A stretch of 64,000 nt of DNA from Agrobacterium sp. RAC06. GTDB taxonomy: Bacteria > Pseudomonadota > Alphaproteobacteria > Rhizobiales > Rhizobiaceae. Location: positions 1,798,001-1,862,000 of the forward strand of contig NZ_CP016499.1 in NCBI RefSeq assembly GCF_001713475.1. Reading direction: 5' to 3'. Shown here one piece after another: positions 46,731 to 54,569 of the stretch. Within the stretch, counting starts at the first letter, position 1; each line of letters begins with the position of its first letter. Under the pieces are notes generated by a model. The model worked only from the letters and a program-made list of their open reading frames with translations, did not search any database and was not told the origin of the DNA. Both the position numbers and the translations under genes were made by a program.

Positions 46731-46890
46731 TGCCCCTCATCCCCGGCGCAAAATTTGCGCCTGACCTGCCGGCACCTTCTCCCCGCAAGCGGGGAGAAGA
46801 CGAAAACCGCAGCGTATAGACCAGACGCCGTCAGCGCCTGGGGCACGTCCCCTCTCCCCGCTTGCGGGGAGAGGGTTAGGGTGAGGGGCA
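46731..46890. repeat. 160-bp palindromic mosaic element (RIME/BIME-like)
   Basis: Ends are inverted repeats, TGCCCCTCA (46731-46739) and TGAGGGGCA (46882-46890). Inside are three palindromes. GGCGCAAA-A-TTTGCGCC is at 46745-46761. Two 24-bp hairpins, with 11-bp arms CTTCTCCCCGC (46776-46799) and CCTCTCCCCGC (46851-46874), share a CTCCCCGC/GCGGGGAG core. This arrangement matches the rhizobial intergenic mosaic elements. It sits between hisS and hisZ and may end or shield the hisS transcript. Confidence 0.82.
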
Positions 46891-46908
46891 AGCTTCGCAT
46901 AGGGTGCT

Positions 46909-48426
46909 TTATCCCTTCGCCCGACGACGATCTTCCGCCTGGGCGGACAGGATTTCCTTGACCTTGGCGACCAGATCCGCCTCGGCCACGACGTCCTGGG
47001 CAACGCGGGCCTCGCGCCATTCGGCGTTGTCGGTGATCTCGCCGGAGAGGCGCTTGCCCTCGATCAGGTCCTTGATCTGGACGACGCCTTGCGCCCGCTC
47101 GTCACCGCCCTGAATGATCGCGATCGGGGCTCCACGGCGGTCGGCATATTTCAGCTGGTTGCCAAACTTCTTCCAGTTGCCCTGGTACATTTCGGCGCGG
47201 ATGCCAGCATTGCGCAGGTCCTGCGTGAAGCGCTGGTAGCGGCCCATGCTCTCGACATCGCCATCCATGACGGTGACGAGCACAGGACCAAGCACTTCGT
47301 CCTGACCGAGCTTGCCGAGGTTCTTCAGCGCCGTCATCAGGCGCGAGACGCCGATGGAGAAGCCCGTGGCCGGCACCGGCTGACCCATGAAGCGCGAGAC
47401 GAGACCATCATAGCGACCACCGCCGCCAACCGAGCCGAAGACGACCTTTTCGCCCTTTTCATTGGTGACGTCGAAGGTGAGTTCGGCTTCGTAGACGGGG
47501 CCGGTGTAATATTCGAGACCGCGGACGACGGAGGGGTCGATCTTGATCCGGGTCGCATCGTAGCCGGCGCCCGCAACAAGTGCGCCGATCATGTTCAGCT
47601 CCTCGACGCCCTCTTCGCCCTTGGAGGTTCCGGCAACGAGAGCGGCAAGTTCGGCTGCGCTTTCGGCATAGGACTTGATGCCCACGAAAAAGAGGACTTT
47701 GGCGATCTGGTCTTCGTTCAAGCCAGCGCCCTTCGTGAAGTCGCCAGACTCATCCTTGCGGCCTTCGCCGAGCAACAGCCTCACGCCTTCCGGGCCGAAC
47801 TTGTCGAGCTTGTCGATCGCCCGCAGCACGTTCAGCCTACGCCCAGCATTCTCCTCGCCGCCGAGGCCAATCGCTTCCATGACGCCGTCGAGAACCTTGC
47901 GGTTGTTGACCCGGATGACATAGTCGCCGCGCTTGATGCCGAGCGCTTCCAGCGTGTCGGCCATCATCATGCACATTTCGGCATCGGACTGGACGCCCGG
48001 CGCGCCGACGGTGTCGGCATCAAACTGCATGAACTGGCGGAAACGGCCCGGGCCGGGCTTCTCGTTGCGGAAGACGTAGCCGGCGCGATAGGTGCGGAAC
48101 GGCAGCTGGATTTCCTGAAAATTTTCCGCGACATGACGGGCCATCGGTGCCGTCAAGTCGTAGCGCAGCGACATCCACTGGTCGTCGTCGTCCTGCAGCG
48201 AAAAGACGCCTTCGTTCGGGCGGTCGCTGTCGGGAAGGAACTTGCCGAGCGCATCGGTGTATTCAAAGAGCGGGGTCTCGATCGGGTCGAAGCCGTAGCG
48301 CTCATAGACCTCGCGGATGGTCTCCATCATCTGGTTGGCGGCACGGATGTCGGCAGCCTCGCGATCGACGAAGCCGCGCGGCAGGCGGGCCTTCAGCTTC
48401 TGGGGCTTCTTGTTCTTATCGCTCAT
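46909..48426 (-). CDS. hisS: Histidyl-tRNA synthetase
   Basis: 505-aa class II synthetase. It begins [19 protein letters not shown]. Motif 2 region [24 protein letters not shown] is followed by the histidine loops [11 protein letters not shown] and GGGGRYDGL, and an anticodon-binding domain closes the protein. It is the longer type typical of alphaproteobacteria, where HisRS and tRNA-His are known to have diverged from the usual G-1 rule. It heads the his group with hisZ and hisG on the same strand. Confidence 0.97.
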   Translation of the reverse strand: MSDKNKKPQKLKARLPRGFVDREAADIRAANQMMETIREVYERYGFDPIETPLFEYTDALGKFLPDSDRPNEGVFSLQDDDDQWMSLRYDLTAPMARHVAENFQEIQLPFRTYRAGYVFRNEKPGPGRFRQFMQFDADTVGAPGVQSDAEMCMMMADTLEALGIKRGDYVIRVNNRKVLDGVMEAIGLGGEENAGRRLNVLRAIDKLDKFGPEGVRLLLGEGRKDESGDFTKGAGLNEDQIAKVLFFVGIKSYAESAAELAALVAGTSKGEEGVEELNMIGALVAGAGYDATRIKIDPSVVRGLEYYTGPVYEAELTFDVTNEKGEKVVFGSVGGGGRYDGLVSRFMGQPVPATGFSIGVSRLMTALKNLGKLGQDEVLGPVLVTVMDGDVESMGRYQRFTQDLRNAGIRAEMYQGNWKKFGNQLKYADRRGAPIAIIQGGDERAQGVVQIKDLIEGKRLSGEITDNAEWREARVAQDVVAEADLVAKVKEILSAQAEDRRRAKG

Positions 48427-48579
48427 GATGACAACCGGAATTTCGTTTCAAAAAGGTGCCGGTGTCTTAGAGGATCAAGGATTTGGCGGCAAGGGCGAAG
48501 GCGGGCGGGTGCGAGGGCGGATGCTGGAAAATGGGTGTGCGAGGTGGTATGATCGTGTGCGAAGCCAGAGGTTGGACCG

Positions 48580-48807
48580 ATGAACAAGCGCGTTCCCATC
48601 CAAATTCCGGATGATCTGTATCGGGTTATTTCCCGGTATGGAGACCTTCATGGGCTCGATCCGGATGACTACGCGACGATGGCGCTGCAGCGACATCTGG
48701 AGGACCTCCAGGATATCGCCGCCGCAGAAGCGGCGATGAAGACCATTCAGAGCGGTGAAGACCGCGTTGTGAGTTCGAAAGAATTCTGGCATGGCCTGGA
48801 CGATTGA
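48580..48807 (+). CDS. RelB-like antitoxin
   Basis: 75-aa protein starting MNKRVPIQIPDDLYRVISRYG, a ribbon-helix-helix-type N-terminus, with an acidic helical C-terminus ending EFWHGLDD. The ATG at 48580 has AGAGG upstream. The RelE-like reading begins 17 bp before its stop. Since the toxin is frameshifted, this antitoxin may now act alone. Confidence 0.78.
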   Translation: MNKRVPIQIPDDLYRVISRYGDLHGLDPDDYATMALQRHLEDLQDIAAAEAAMKTIQSGEDRVVSSKEFWHGLDD

Positions 48808-49059
48808 GTATCGCCAGCCAGTTCGGAAATCACTGGAAAACTGGACCCGGTTTCTCGCAAGCGCATCCGGAAATTCCCAGAAGAGCGCGTGGCAGGGCTC
48901 GATGATCCCAGACAAATCGCCGATCGCCTGCAGGGCTCTGAGCTGGGTCAGTTCTGGCGTTACCGTGTTGGCGACTACCGCATCATCTGCGATATCCAGA
49001 ACGGCAAACTCATCGTGCTTGTGGTCGAGATCGGCCATCGCAGCACCGTCTATCGGTAA
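48791..49059 (+). pseudogene. RelE-type toxin, frameshifted
   Basis: The first 16 codons (MAWTIEYRQPVRKSLE) are in one frame. From about 48840 on, the RelE sequence continues in another frame: LDPVSRKRIRKF, ERVAGLDDPRQ, LGQFWRYRVGDYRIICD and VVEIGHRSTVYR, ending with TAA at 49057-49059. One base is missing near the AAAA run at 48837-48840, where AAG-CTG would be expected. The whole is 269 nt, one short of 90 codons. Read straight, the frame ends at 49066 with a nonsense C-terminus. The toxin is probably dead unless the frameshift is programmed or a sequencing error. Confidence 0.85.
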
Positions 49060-49062
49060 GAC

Positions 49063-49809
49063 ATGATCCTTGAAGCTCTGAATTACGCCGCGACATGGCC
49101 GCTGACCTCGGCTGGCCATCGTCCGTTCATCCGTTCATCCGTCAATCTCTGGGCGCGTGCCAATCGCTGTCGTGCGGCGTGGGCCGAGCACGAGCGCCGG
49201 ACGAAGGCGGCCATTCTCGAGGCTGCGCAGGCGTGCCGGCAGCGGCGGACGGTGGTGGTGCTCGGTTCCGGGCTGTTGCGGGATGTGCCAGTGACCGAGC
49301 TTTCACGGCTGTTCGACACGGTGGTGCTGGTCGATCTCGTGCATCTGGCGAGCGTAAGAAGCTGGCTCACGGTCAAGCGGTTGAAGAATATCCGGCTGAT
49401 CGAGCGGGATCTTTCCGGGCTGGATACGCTGCTTGCCGGCCAGCCTTTGGAGCCGCTCGCGTTTCTCCGACAGGTGCCCTACCTCGATCTCGTCGTCTCT
49501 GCCAATCTCTTGTCGCAGATCGGGATCGGCATGAGCCGGCGTCTCGAAGGTCACGCCGAGGAAGAAGCGCTGATCCGTCAGGCGATCGCCGCGCATGTCG
49601 AGGGGCTGGCACAGGTTTCGGCCGAGACCTGCCTCGTGACAGACGTGAGCTGTACCGTAATCGACCGCTCCGGAGCAGCGCAGGAGACTGTAGACCTGAT
49701 GCACGGCGTCGATACGGGCGCAGCTCGGGAGCGTTGGGACTGGCCGGTGGTTCCCTTCGGTGAGGAAAGCCGCGACTATCAGATCGTGCATCACGTGATT
49801 GCGCATTGA
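49063..49809 (+). CDS. Conserved hypothetical protein with Rossmann-like segment, possible SAM methyltransferase
   Basis: 248-aa protein. TVVVLGSGLLRDVP at about 62-75 followed by VVLVDLVHLASVR looks like the nucleotide-binding start of a methyltransferase. LDLVVSANLLSQIGIG resembles motif IV. The remainder has no recognised signature. No signal peptide is seen. Its ATG is 3 bp after the toxin frame's TAA and overlaps the TGA of the shifted frame, so it may be translated from the toxin-antitoxin transcript. The function is unknown. Confidence 0.72.
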   Translation: MILEALNYAATWPLTSAGHRPFIRSSVNLWARANRCRAAWAEHERRTKAAILEAAQACRQRRTVVVLGSGLLRDVPVTELSRLFDTVVLVDLVHLASVRSWLTVKRLKNIRLIERDLSGLDTLLAGQPLEPLAFLRQVPYLDLVVSANLLSQIGIGMSRRLEGHAEEEALIRQAIAAHVEGLAQVSAETCLVTDVSCTVIDRSGAAQETVDLMHGVDTGAARERWDWPVVPFGEESRDYQIVHHVIAH

Positions 49810-49862
49810 GCGGCGGCACTGTCGGCCTTGTATTCGCCTCGATCCAGCATCATCTTCATCGC

Positions 49863-50258
49863 ATGCAATTGCTCGCCCGCCTCCTGCTGCTGATCGCGGC
49901 TTTCGCCTATGGCACCATGCCGATGACCGGCATGTCGGTGATGGCAATGCCCGTGGCACATGCGATGGACGCCAGCGATCCGCATGGGACGGTTTCCGCA
50001 CCCAAGATCCAAGACATGGTCGATGTCGATTGTCCTCATTCGGTCAGCCGCATGACGGTTGCCGATGGTGGTGATGCTAGTGAGCACAGCTCCAAGCCGA
50101 TGAAGATAAGCTGGCATTGCTCAGCCTGTCTGACGCTGCCGGCCCTTCCCGTCGTTGCCGACAGCGGAAAGCCGGCGCGCGCCGCCGAAGCAGCCACTCT
50201 TGCGCCAAGGCTCGTGTCACAGCTGATGGCACCGCAGACGCCCCCTCCCCGCGCCTGA
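49863..50258 (+). CDS. Small exported Met/His/Cys-containing protein, possibly metal related
   Basis: 131-aa protein with a signal peptide (MQLLARLLLLIAAFAYG), then a Met-rich stretch (MPMTGMSVMAMP). Later motifs DVDCPH and ISWHCSACL carry Cys and His. The pattern resembles DUF2946-type proteins found near copper genes. The ATG at 49863 is chosen for the signal peptide; a TTG at 49806, overlapping the previous stop, is an alternative start. The following gene is a DUF305 protein, which supports a role in copper or another soft metal. The function is inferred only. Confidence 0.6.
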   Translation: MQLLARLLLLIAAFAYGTMPMTGMSVMAMPVAHAMDASDPHGTVSAPKIQDMVDVDCPHSVSRMTVADGGDASEHSSKPMKISWHCSACLTLPALPVVADSGKPARAAEAATLAPRLVSQLMAPQTPPPRA

Positions 50259-50324
50259 TCCGATGACACCGCGCGGCCTTGAGGCTTGCACATTTCTCTC
50301 ATCAGATCACTACAGGAGACTTCA

Positions 50325-50708
50325 ATGCTTAGGAACATTCTCGTTGCGGCGTCGCTTGCGACCGCGCTTTCCGCCTCTGTCCTCGTTGCGCAGGACAATA
50401 CCATGCATCAGGGGCATGACATGTCAGCCATGGGCCACGGCATGATGGATGAAAGCCCATCCTCCAAGGCCTTTGCCGAGGCCAATGCCAAGATGCACAA
50501 GGACATGGCCGTGCCGCTCACCGGCAATGCCGATGTCGATTTCGTGCAGGGCATGATTCCGCACCATCAGGGTGCCATCGACATGGCGAAGATCGTACTC
50601 GAGCACGGCAAGGATCCCGAGATCCGCAAGCTGGCCGAAGAGGTGATCGCTGCCCAGGAAGGTGAGATCGCCATGATGAAGGCCTGGCTTGCCAAGAACG
50701 GGCAGTAA
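50325..50708 (+). CDS. DUF305 family periplasmic protein
   Basis: 127-aa exported protein. Signal peptide about residues 1-22, then the Met/His-rich segment MHQGHDMSAMGHGMM. The DUF305 core follows with DFVQGMIPHHQGAIDMAKIVLEHG and AAQEGEIAMMKAWL. The HH and M pattern suggests binding of copper or iron. The ATG at 50325 has AGGAGAC in front. It lies 66 bp after the Met-rich exported protein, likely in the same transcript. Confidence 0.88.
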   Translation: MLRNILVAASLATALSASVLVAQDNTMHQGHDMSAMGHGMMDESPSSKAFAEANAKMHKDMAVPLTGNADVDFVQGMIPHHQGAIDMAKIVLEHGKDPEIRKLAEEVIAAQEGEIAMMKAWLAKNGQ

Positions 50709-50734
50709 GCTCTCAAACCCATATAGAAACTGTG

Positions 50735-50754
50735 ATGGCGCCTTTGGGCGCCAT
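50735..50754 (+). terminator. Hairpin after the DUF305 gene, probable terminator
   Basis: ATGGCGCC-TTTG-GGCGCCAT, a perfect 8-bp stem, followed by TGCTTT. 26 bp after the stop. Confidence 0.6.
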
Positions 50755-50810
50755 TGCTTTGCCCGAGAGAGGGAATAGTCTCTCGCTTCCTGATCGAAAA
50801 AGGAGGCGTC

Positions 50811-51515
50811 ATGCCCAACCGCCCTGTCTCCGTCATCGGCTTCGACGCCGACGACACGCTCTGGCAGAACGAGCAATACTACAAGCTGACGGAGCACCAT
50901 TTTCGCAGTCTGCTCTCCGAGTTTGCCGAGGGCGAACATGTGTCCGAGCGCTTGCTCGAGGCCGAGAAGCGCAATCTTGCCCACTACGGCTTCGGCATCA
51001 AAGGCTTCACACTATCGATGATCGAGACGGCGCTGGAGATCACCGAGGGGCGCGTGCCCTCTTCCGTGATCAGCGAAATCCTTGGCATCGGACGCGATCT
51101 GCTCGGCCACCCCGTCGAATGCCTGCCGCATGCGCGTGATACGCTGGAGGCGCTTTCGGGCAAATATTTCCTGGTGCTGATCACCAAAGGCGACCTTTTC
51201 GACCAGGAACGCAAGCTCGCACAATCCGGCCTCGGCGACTATTTCGATGCGGTCGAGATCGTCTCGGACAAGACGGCCACCACCTATCGTCGGGTGTTCG
51301 GCAAACATGGCGAGGGACCTGAGCGCTCGATGATGATCGGAAATTCGCTGAAATCCGACATCGTGCCGGCCATCGCCGCCGGCGCCTGGGGTGTCTTCGT
51401 GCCGCATGAACTGACCTGGGTGCTGGAGCATGTCGACAAGCCCGAGGAGGCGCCGCGCTTTCGCGAGATCCCGGATCTCGGGCATGTGCCTGATCTCGTC
51501 GCCAGCCTCGCCTGA
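50811..51515 (+). CDS. HAD-superfamily hydrolase
   Basis: 234-aa phosphatase-like protein. Motif I is GFDADDTLWQNE near residue 10, motif II ITKGD, the motif III lysine near SDKTATTY, and motif IV MIGNSLKSDIVPA. A helical cap lies between I and II. Similar to YjjG/pyrimidine 5'-nucleotidase-like HADs, but the substrate is unknown. The ATG at 50811 has AGGAGG 7 nt upstream. It ends directly against the stop of the convergent tag gene. Confidence 0.9.
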   Translation: MPNRPVSVIGFDADDTLWQNEQYYKLTEHHFRSLLSEFAEGEHVSERLLEAEKRNLAHYGFGIKGFTLSMIETALEITEGRVPSSVISEILGIGRDLLGHPVECLPHARDTLEALSGKYFLVLITKGDLFDQERKLAQSGLGDYFDAVEIVSDKTATTYRRVFGKHGEGPERSMMIGNSLKSDIVPAIAAGAWGVFVPHELTWVLEHVDKPEEAPRFREIPDLGHVPDLVASLA

Positions 51516-52151
51516 TCAGGGGCGAACGAGGCGGATCCGTAATTCCTCGGTCGGCGCGCGTCGGCAGCAGCCTTCGATGTGGTCATTGACCAGGCCCATG
51601 GCCTGCATGAAGGCATAGACGGTGGTCGGGCCGACGAAGGTCCAGCCGCGTCTCTTCAGATCCTTCGACAGGCGGATCGAGGTGGGCGATGTCGGATTGG
51701 CCCTTAGAGTGGCATAGTCCATCCGCTCCGGGCGTTCCGAGGCGTCAGGTTCGTAACTCCAGAAGTAACCAGACAGCGAGCCGAATTCCGCCGTGAGGTC
51801 GATCGCGCGGCGGGCGTTGTTGATCGTTGAGACGATCTTGCCGCGATGGCGGATGATGCCGGCATCGGCGAGGCATCGGGCGATGTCGTCATCGCCAAAC
51901 GCGGCCACTGCGTGAAAGTCGAAACCGGCAAAGGCTGCTCGGAAATTTTCCCGCTTCCTGAGGATCGTCAGCCAGGACAGGCCGGACTGGAAACCTTCGA
52001 GGCAGATCTTCTCGAACAGCCTCACATCGTCGGTGACCGGTCGCCCCCATTCCTCGTCATGGTAGTGGCGATAGTCTTCGAGGCCGCCATGCCAGAAGCA
52101 ACGGTCAAGGCCGTCGTCTCCCCGGATCAGGCCTTCCGCGATCATGTCCAT
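51516..52151 (-). CDS. tag: DNA-3-methyladenine glycosylase I
   Basis: 211-aa Tag-type glycosylase that removes 3-methyladenine from DNA. RCFWHGGLEDYRHYHDEEWGRP near 17-38 is the signature, with the first zinc Cys and His. FEKICLEGFQSGLSWLTIL and FVGPTTVYAFMQAMGLVNDH follow, the last containing the second zinc pair (NDHIEGC). It is convergent with the HAD gene with no gap. An ATG at 52145 is an alternative start. Confidence 0.95.
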   Translation of the reverse strand: MDMIAEGLIRGDDGLDRCFWHGGLEDYRHYHDEEWGRPVTDDVRLFEKICLEGFQSGLSWLTILRKRENFRAAFAGFDFHAVAAFGDDDIARCLADAGIIRHRGKIVSTINNARRAIDLTAEFGSLSGYFWSYEPDASERPERMDYATLRANPTSPTSIRLSKDLKRRGWTFVGPTTVYAFMQAMGLVNDHIEGCCRRAPTEELRIRLVRP

Positions 52152-52356
52152 GCGATTCTCTCCGATGCGGAAATTCGTTTACCATTTGTTCACGAGTTTT
52201 CCAAACCGGACGCTAACCCTTCCGAAAGGTTTACAGCCTTGATCGCATTTTCATGAACGCCTCTTTACCAATTGGCGGCCTTCGCTCTGGCACCATCGGC
52301 TCGAATTGGCGGCATGTTGTGCCGCCGCATCCGGTCCCTAGTTCGTGAGTTGTCCG

Positions 52357-53178
52357 ATGTCGAAGAGTTCCCTGTTACTGGCCTTGCTGACCAGCCTGTC
52401 GATTGCCCTGCCTGTCCATGCGAGTGATCGCTACAAGAGCCGTCCGCCTGTGATGGTCAGTCCCGACCTCCAGGCATCCTGGGTCCTGCAACTCGGCGGC
52501 GTTCCGGCACAGACGCGCAGTTCTGCCACGCCACAGCGCATGCGTCAGGCCGTTCCGGCAGGGCGTCAGCGGGTGGTGCAGCAGCCGCAACAGGTGCTGC
52601 GTCAGCAGCCGGTGCAGCAGCAGCGTCGTCTCGTGCAGCAGCGGCGTGTTCTTTTCCCGCAGCAGCAGCCGGCGCCGCAACAGGTCGCGATGCGGCCGGA
52701 CAAGCCGGTGCGCACGCAGATCGAGCCGAAATTCCTGCCGCAGATGGTCCAGTACCAGACCAAGCACAAGCCGGGGACGATCGTCATCGATACGCGCGAG
52801 CGCTTCCTGTACCTGGTGATGGCCGACGGCATGGCAAAGCGCTACGGTGTAGGCGTTGGCAAGCCAGGCTTCGAATGGGCCGGCACGCACAAGGTGACCG
52901 CGAAGCGCGAATGGCCGGACTGGCGCCCACCGCAGGAGATGATCGCCCGCGAGGCAGCCAAGGGGCACTTCCTGCCTGCCCACATGCCGGGCGGCCCGGA
53001 AAATCCGCTGGGTGCCCGCGCGCTCTATCTCGGCTCGACGCTGTATCGCATTCATGGAACCAACGCGCCTTGGTCGATCGGCAACGGCGTTTCCTCCGGC
53101 TGCATCCGCATGCGCAACGAGGATGTGACGGATCTCTACGAGCGCGTGAAGGTCGGCACCAGGGTCATTGTGATCTAG
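52357..53178 (+). CDS. L,D-transpeptidase (YkuD), Gln-rich linker type
   Basis: 273-aa periplasmic enzyme for 3-3 peptidoglycan crosslinks or lipoprotein attachment. A signal peptide (1-22) is followed by a Gln/Pro/Val-rich linker (about 60-115) and the YkuD domain from PGTIVIDTRERFLYLV to the end. The active-site block is RIHGTNAPWSIG then SSGCIRMRNEDV, with the catalytic Cys in SSGC. The ATG at 52357 gives the signal peptide; a GTG four codons earlier (52345) is possible. The next gene is a paralogue. Confidence 0.92.
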   Translation: MSKSSLLLALLTSLSIALPVHASDRYKSRPPVMVSPDLQASWVLQLGGVPAQTRSSATPQRMRQAVPAGRQRVVQQPQQVLRQQPVQQQRRLVQQRRVLFPQQQPAPQQVAMRPDKPVRTQIEPKFLPQMVQYQTKHKPGTIVIDTRERFLYLVMADGMAKRYGVGVGKPGFEWAGTHKVTAKREWPDWRPPQEMIAREAAKGHFLPAHMPGGPENPLGARALYLGSTLYRIHGTNAPWSIGNGVSSGCIRMRNEDVTDLYERVKVGTRVIVI

Positions 53179-53269
53179 GGCACAGGCAATATCACAATAC
53201 ATCGATTAGCGCTTGCTTTGATAGGCGAAGCGGCTAGGCTCTCAGCCCTGAAAATCAGGGGGATTGTCT

Positions 53270-53956
53270 ATGTTCAACACGACTCTTCGCAAGGCGGCGG
53301 TGGCGGTCATCGCGCTTACCATCGCCTTGCCGGCGCCCGCCAGCGCCATCAGCCTTAATCGCATTCAGACGACCAGCGATGTGACGCTTGTTGCCCAGCA
53401 GCGCAAGGAAGTACCGGAAAAATTCAAGCGCAAGGTCGTGCGCCTGACAACGGACGAAAAGCCGGGCACGATCATCATCGATACGAACAACAAGTTTCTC
53501 TACTATGTAGAAGGCAACAACCGCGCGACCCGTTACGGCGTCGGCGTCGGCCGCGAAGGCTTCGGCTGGTCGGGCGTGGTGAAGATCGGCCGCAAGGCGG
53601 AATGGCCGTCATGGCGCCCGCCGGCAGAAATGCGCCGCCGCGAAGCCGCCAAGGGCCATATCCTGCCGGTCGTGCAGGAAGGCGGACCGGACAATCCGCT
53701 CGGCGCGCGCGCCATGTATCTCTACAAGGGCGGCCGTGACACGATCTTCCGCATCCATGGCACGAACCAGCCCTGGACCATCGGCCTCAACATGTCGTCC
53801 GGCTGCATTCGGATGATGAACAAGGATGTCGAGCATCTCTACGAGCGCGCCGATATCGGCTCCAAGGTGATCGTGATCGGCCCGGGCAATCGCCAGGGCG
53901 ACGTCTCCTTCGACGACAAGGGCGTGGACATCCTGCGCACGATCTTCGGCGGCTGA
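53270..53956 (+). CDS. L,D-transpeptidase (YkuD), paralogue
   Basis: 228-aa exported enzyme. Signal peptide 1-25 ends ASA, a short linker follows, and the YkuD domain starts PGTIIIDTNNKFLYYV. The catalytic segment is RIHGTNQPWTIG then SSGCIRMMNKDV. The core is closely similar to the upstream protein over the whole YkuD domain, so the two arose by tandem duplication and differ mainly in the linker. The ATG at 53270 has GGGGG upstream; a TTG at 53264 is possible. It has its own 91-bp leader. Confidence 0.93.
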   Translation: MFNTTLRKAAVAVIALTIALPAPASAISLNRIQTTSDVTLVAQQRKEVPEKFKRKVVRLTTDEKPGTIIIDTNNKFLYYVEGNNRATRYGVGVGREGFGWSGVVKIGRKAEWPSWRPPAEMRRREAAKGHILPVVQEGGPDNPLGARAMYLYKGGRDTIFRIHGTNQPWTIGLNMSSGCIRMMNKDVEHLYERADIGSKVIVIGPGNRQGDVSFDDKGVDILRTIFGG

Positions 53957-53982
53957 GCCCAAACATTACTCATGAAATGCAG

Positions 53983-54009
53983 ACGGCCCCATCGCCAAGA
54001 TGCGGCCGT
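53983..54009. terminator. Hairpin between convergent genes, probable bidirectional terminator
   Basis: ACGGCC and GGCCGT with an inner CATC/GATG pairing form a stem of 10 bp with one mismatch around GCCAA. No clear T-run on either side. Confidence 0.5.
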
Positions 54010-54034
54010 TGTCGTTTCGGTTCGTGTCACTCGG

Positions 54035-54508
54035 TCAACGCTTGATGTCGCAGAAGATATCACCCTCGTGGGAGAGGATCTGCTCGCCGCCGACGGCGCT
54101 GCCCATCTTCAGCTTGACGACCTTCAGGTCGTAGCGCCCGGTAAACCGCTTTGTGGTGCTCGAATTACGGTCGGTGATCATCGCCACAGACACGCGATAG
54201 AGCGGCTCCCTTTCCGGGGCAAAGGCATGGATGCTGAAGCGCAGGTCGCGCTCATCGATCCAGTATTGCTTCAGCATTTTCGAGGTGATCTGGAAGCGCT
54301 GGAAGCCCGCTGGCGCCGCCTTGTCCTTCACGCCAGCCATGCCGCGGAAATGGACGATCCTTTCCTGATCCTTATTGCTGAAGCCACTTTCCAGCGACAT
54401 GTCGAGGATCGGGTCGGAACTGGCGCAATAGATGCGCTCTATGGCTGCAGCCGGCACCGCCATGGGACACAGAAACAGGAATACAAAGGGCAGTGTTCTC
54501 TTGGCCAT
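54035..54508 (-). CDS. Hypothetical exported protein
   Basis: 157-aa protein with a signal peptide (MAKRTLPFVFLFLCPMAVPAAA). The mature part is mostly polar with two cysteines (IYCASSD near the start, IFCDIKR at the end) that could form a disulfide. No family recognised. The ATG at 54508 has GGGAGAT upstream; the frame opens 11 codons earlier. Convergent with the second L,D-transpeptidase gene. Confidence 0.75.
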   Translation of the reverse strand: MAKRTLPFVFLFLCPMAVPAAAIERIYCASSDPILDMSLESGFSNKDQERIVHFRGMAGVKDKAAPAGFQRFQITSKMLKQYWIDERDLRFSIHAFAPEREPLYRVSVAMITDRNSSTTKRFTGRYDLKVVKLKMGSAVGGEQILSHEGDIFCDIKR

Positions 54509-54569
54509 GACGATCTCCCGGGATGCTTCATCCCGGGACAAGTCTTACAGAAACCGCTTAACAATTCGC

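Noticed and set aside
46731..46890. tRNA gene or CRISPR repeats at the palindromic region
   Set aside because: The symmetric elements do not fold as a tRNA and there is no regular repeat-spacer pattern; they fit a mosaic palindrome element.
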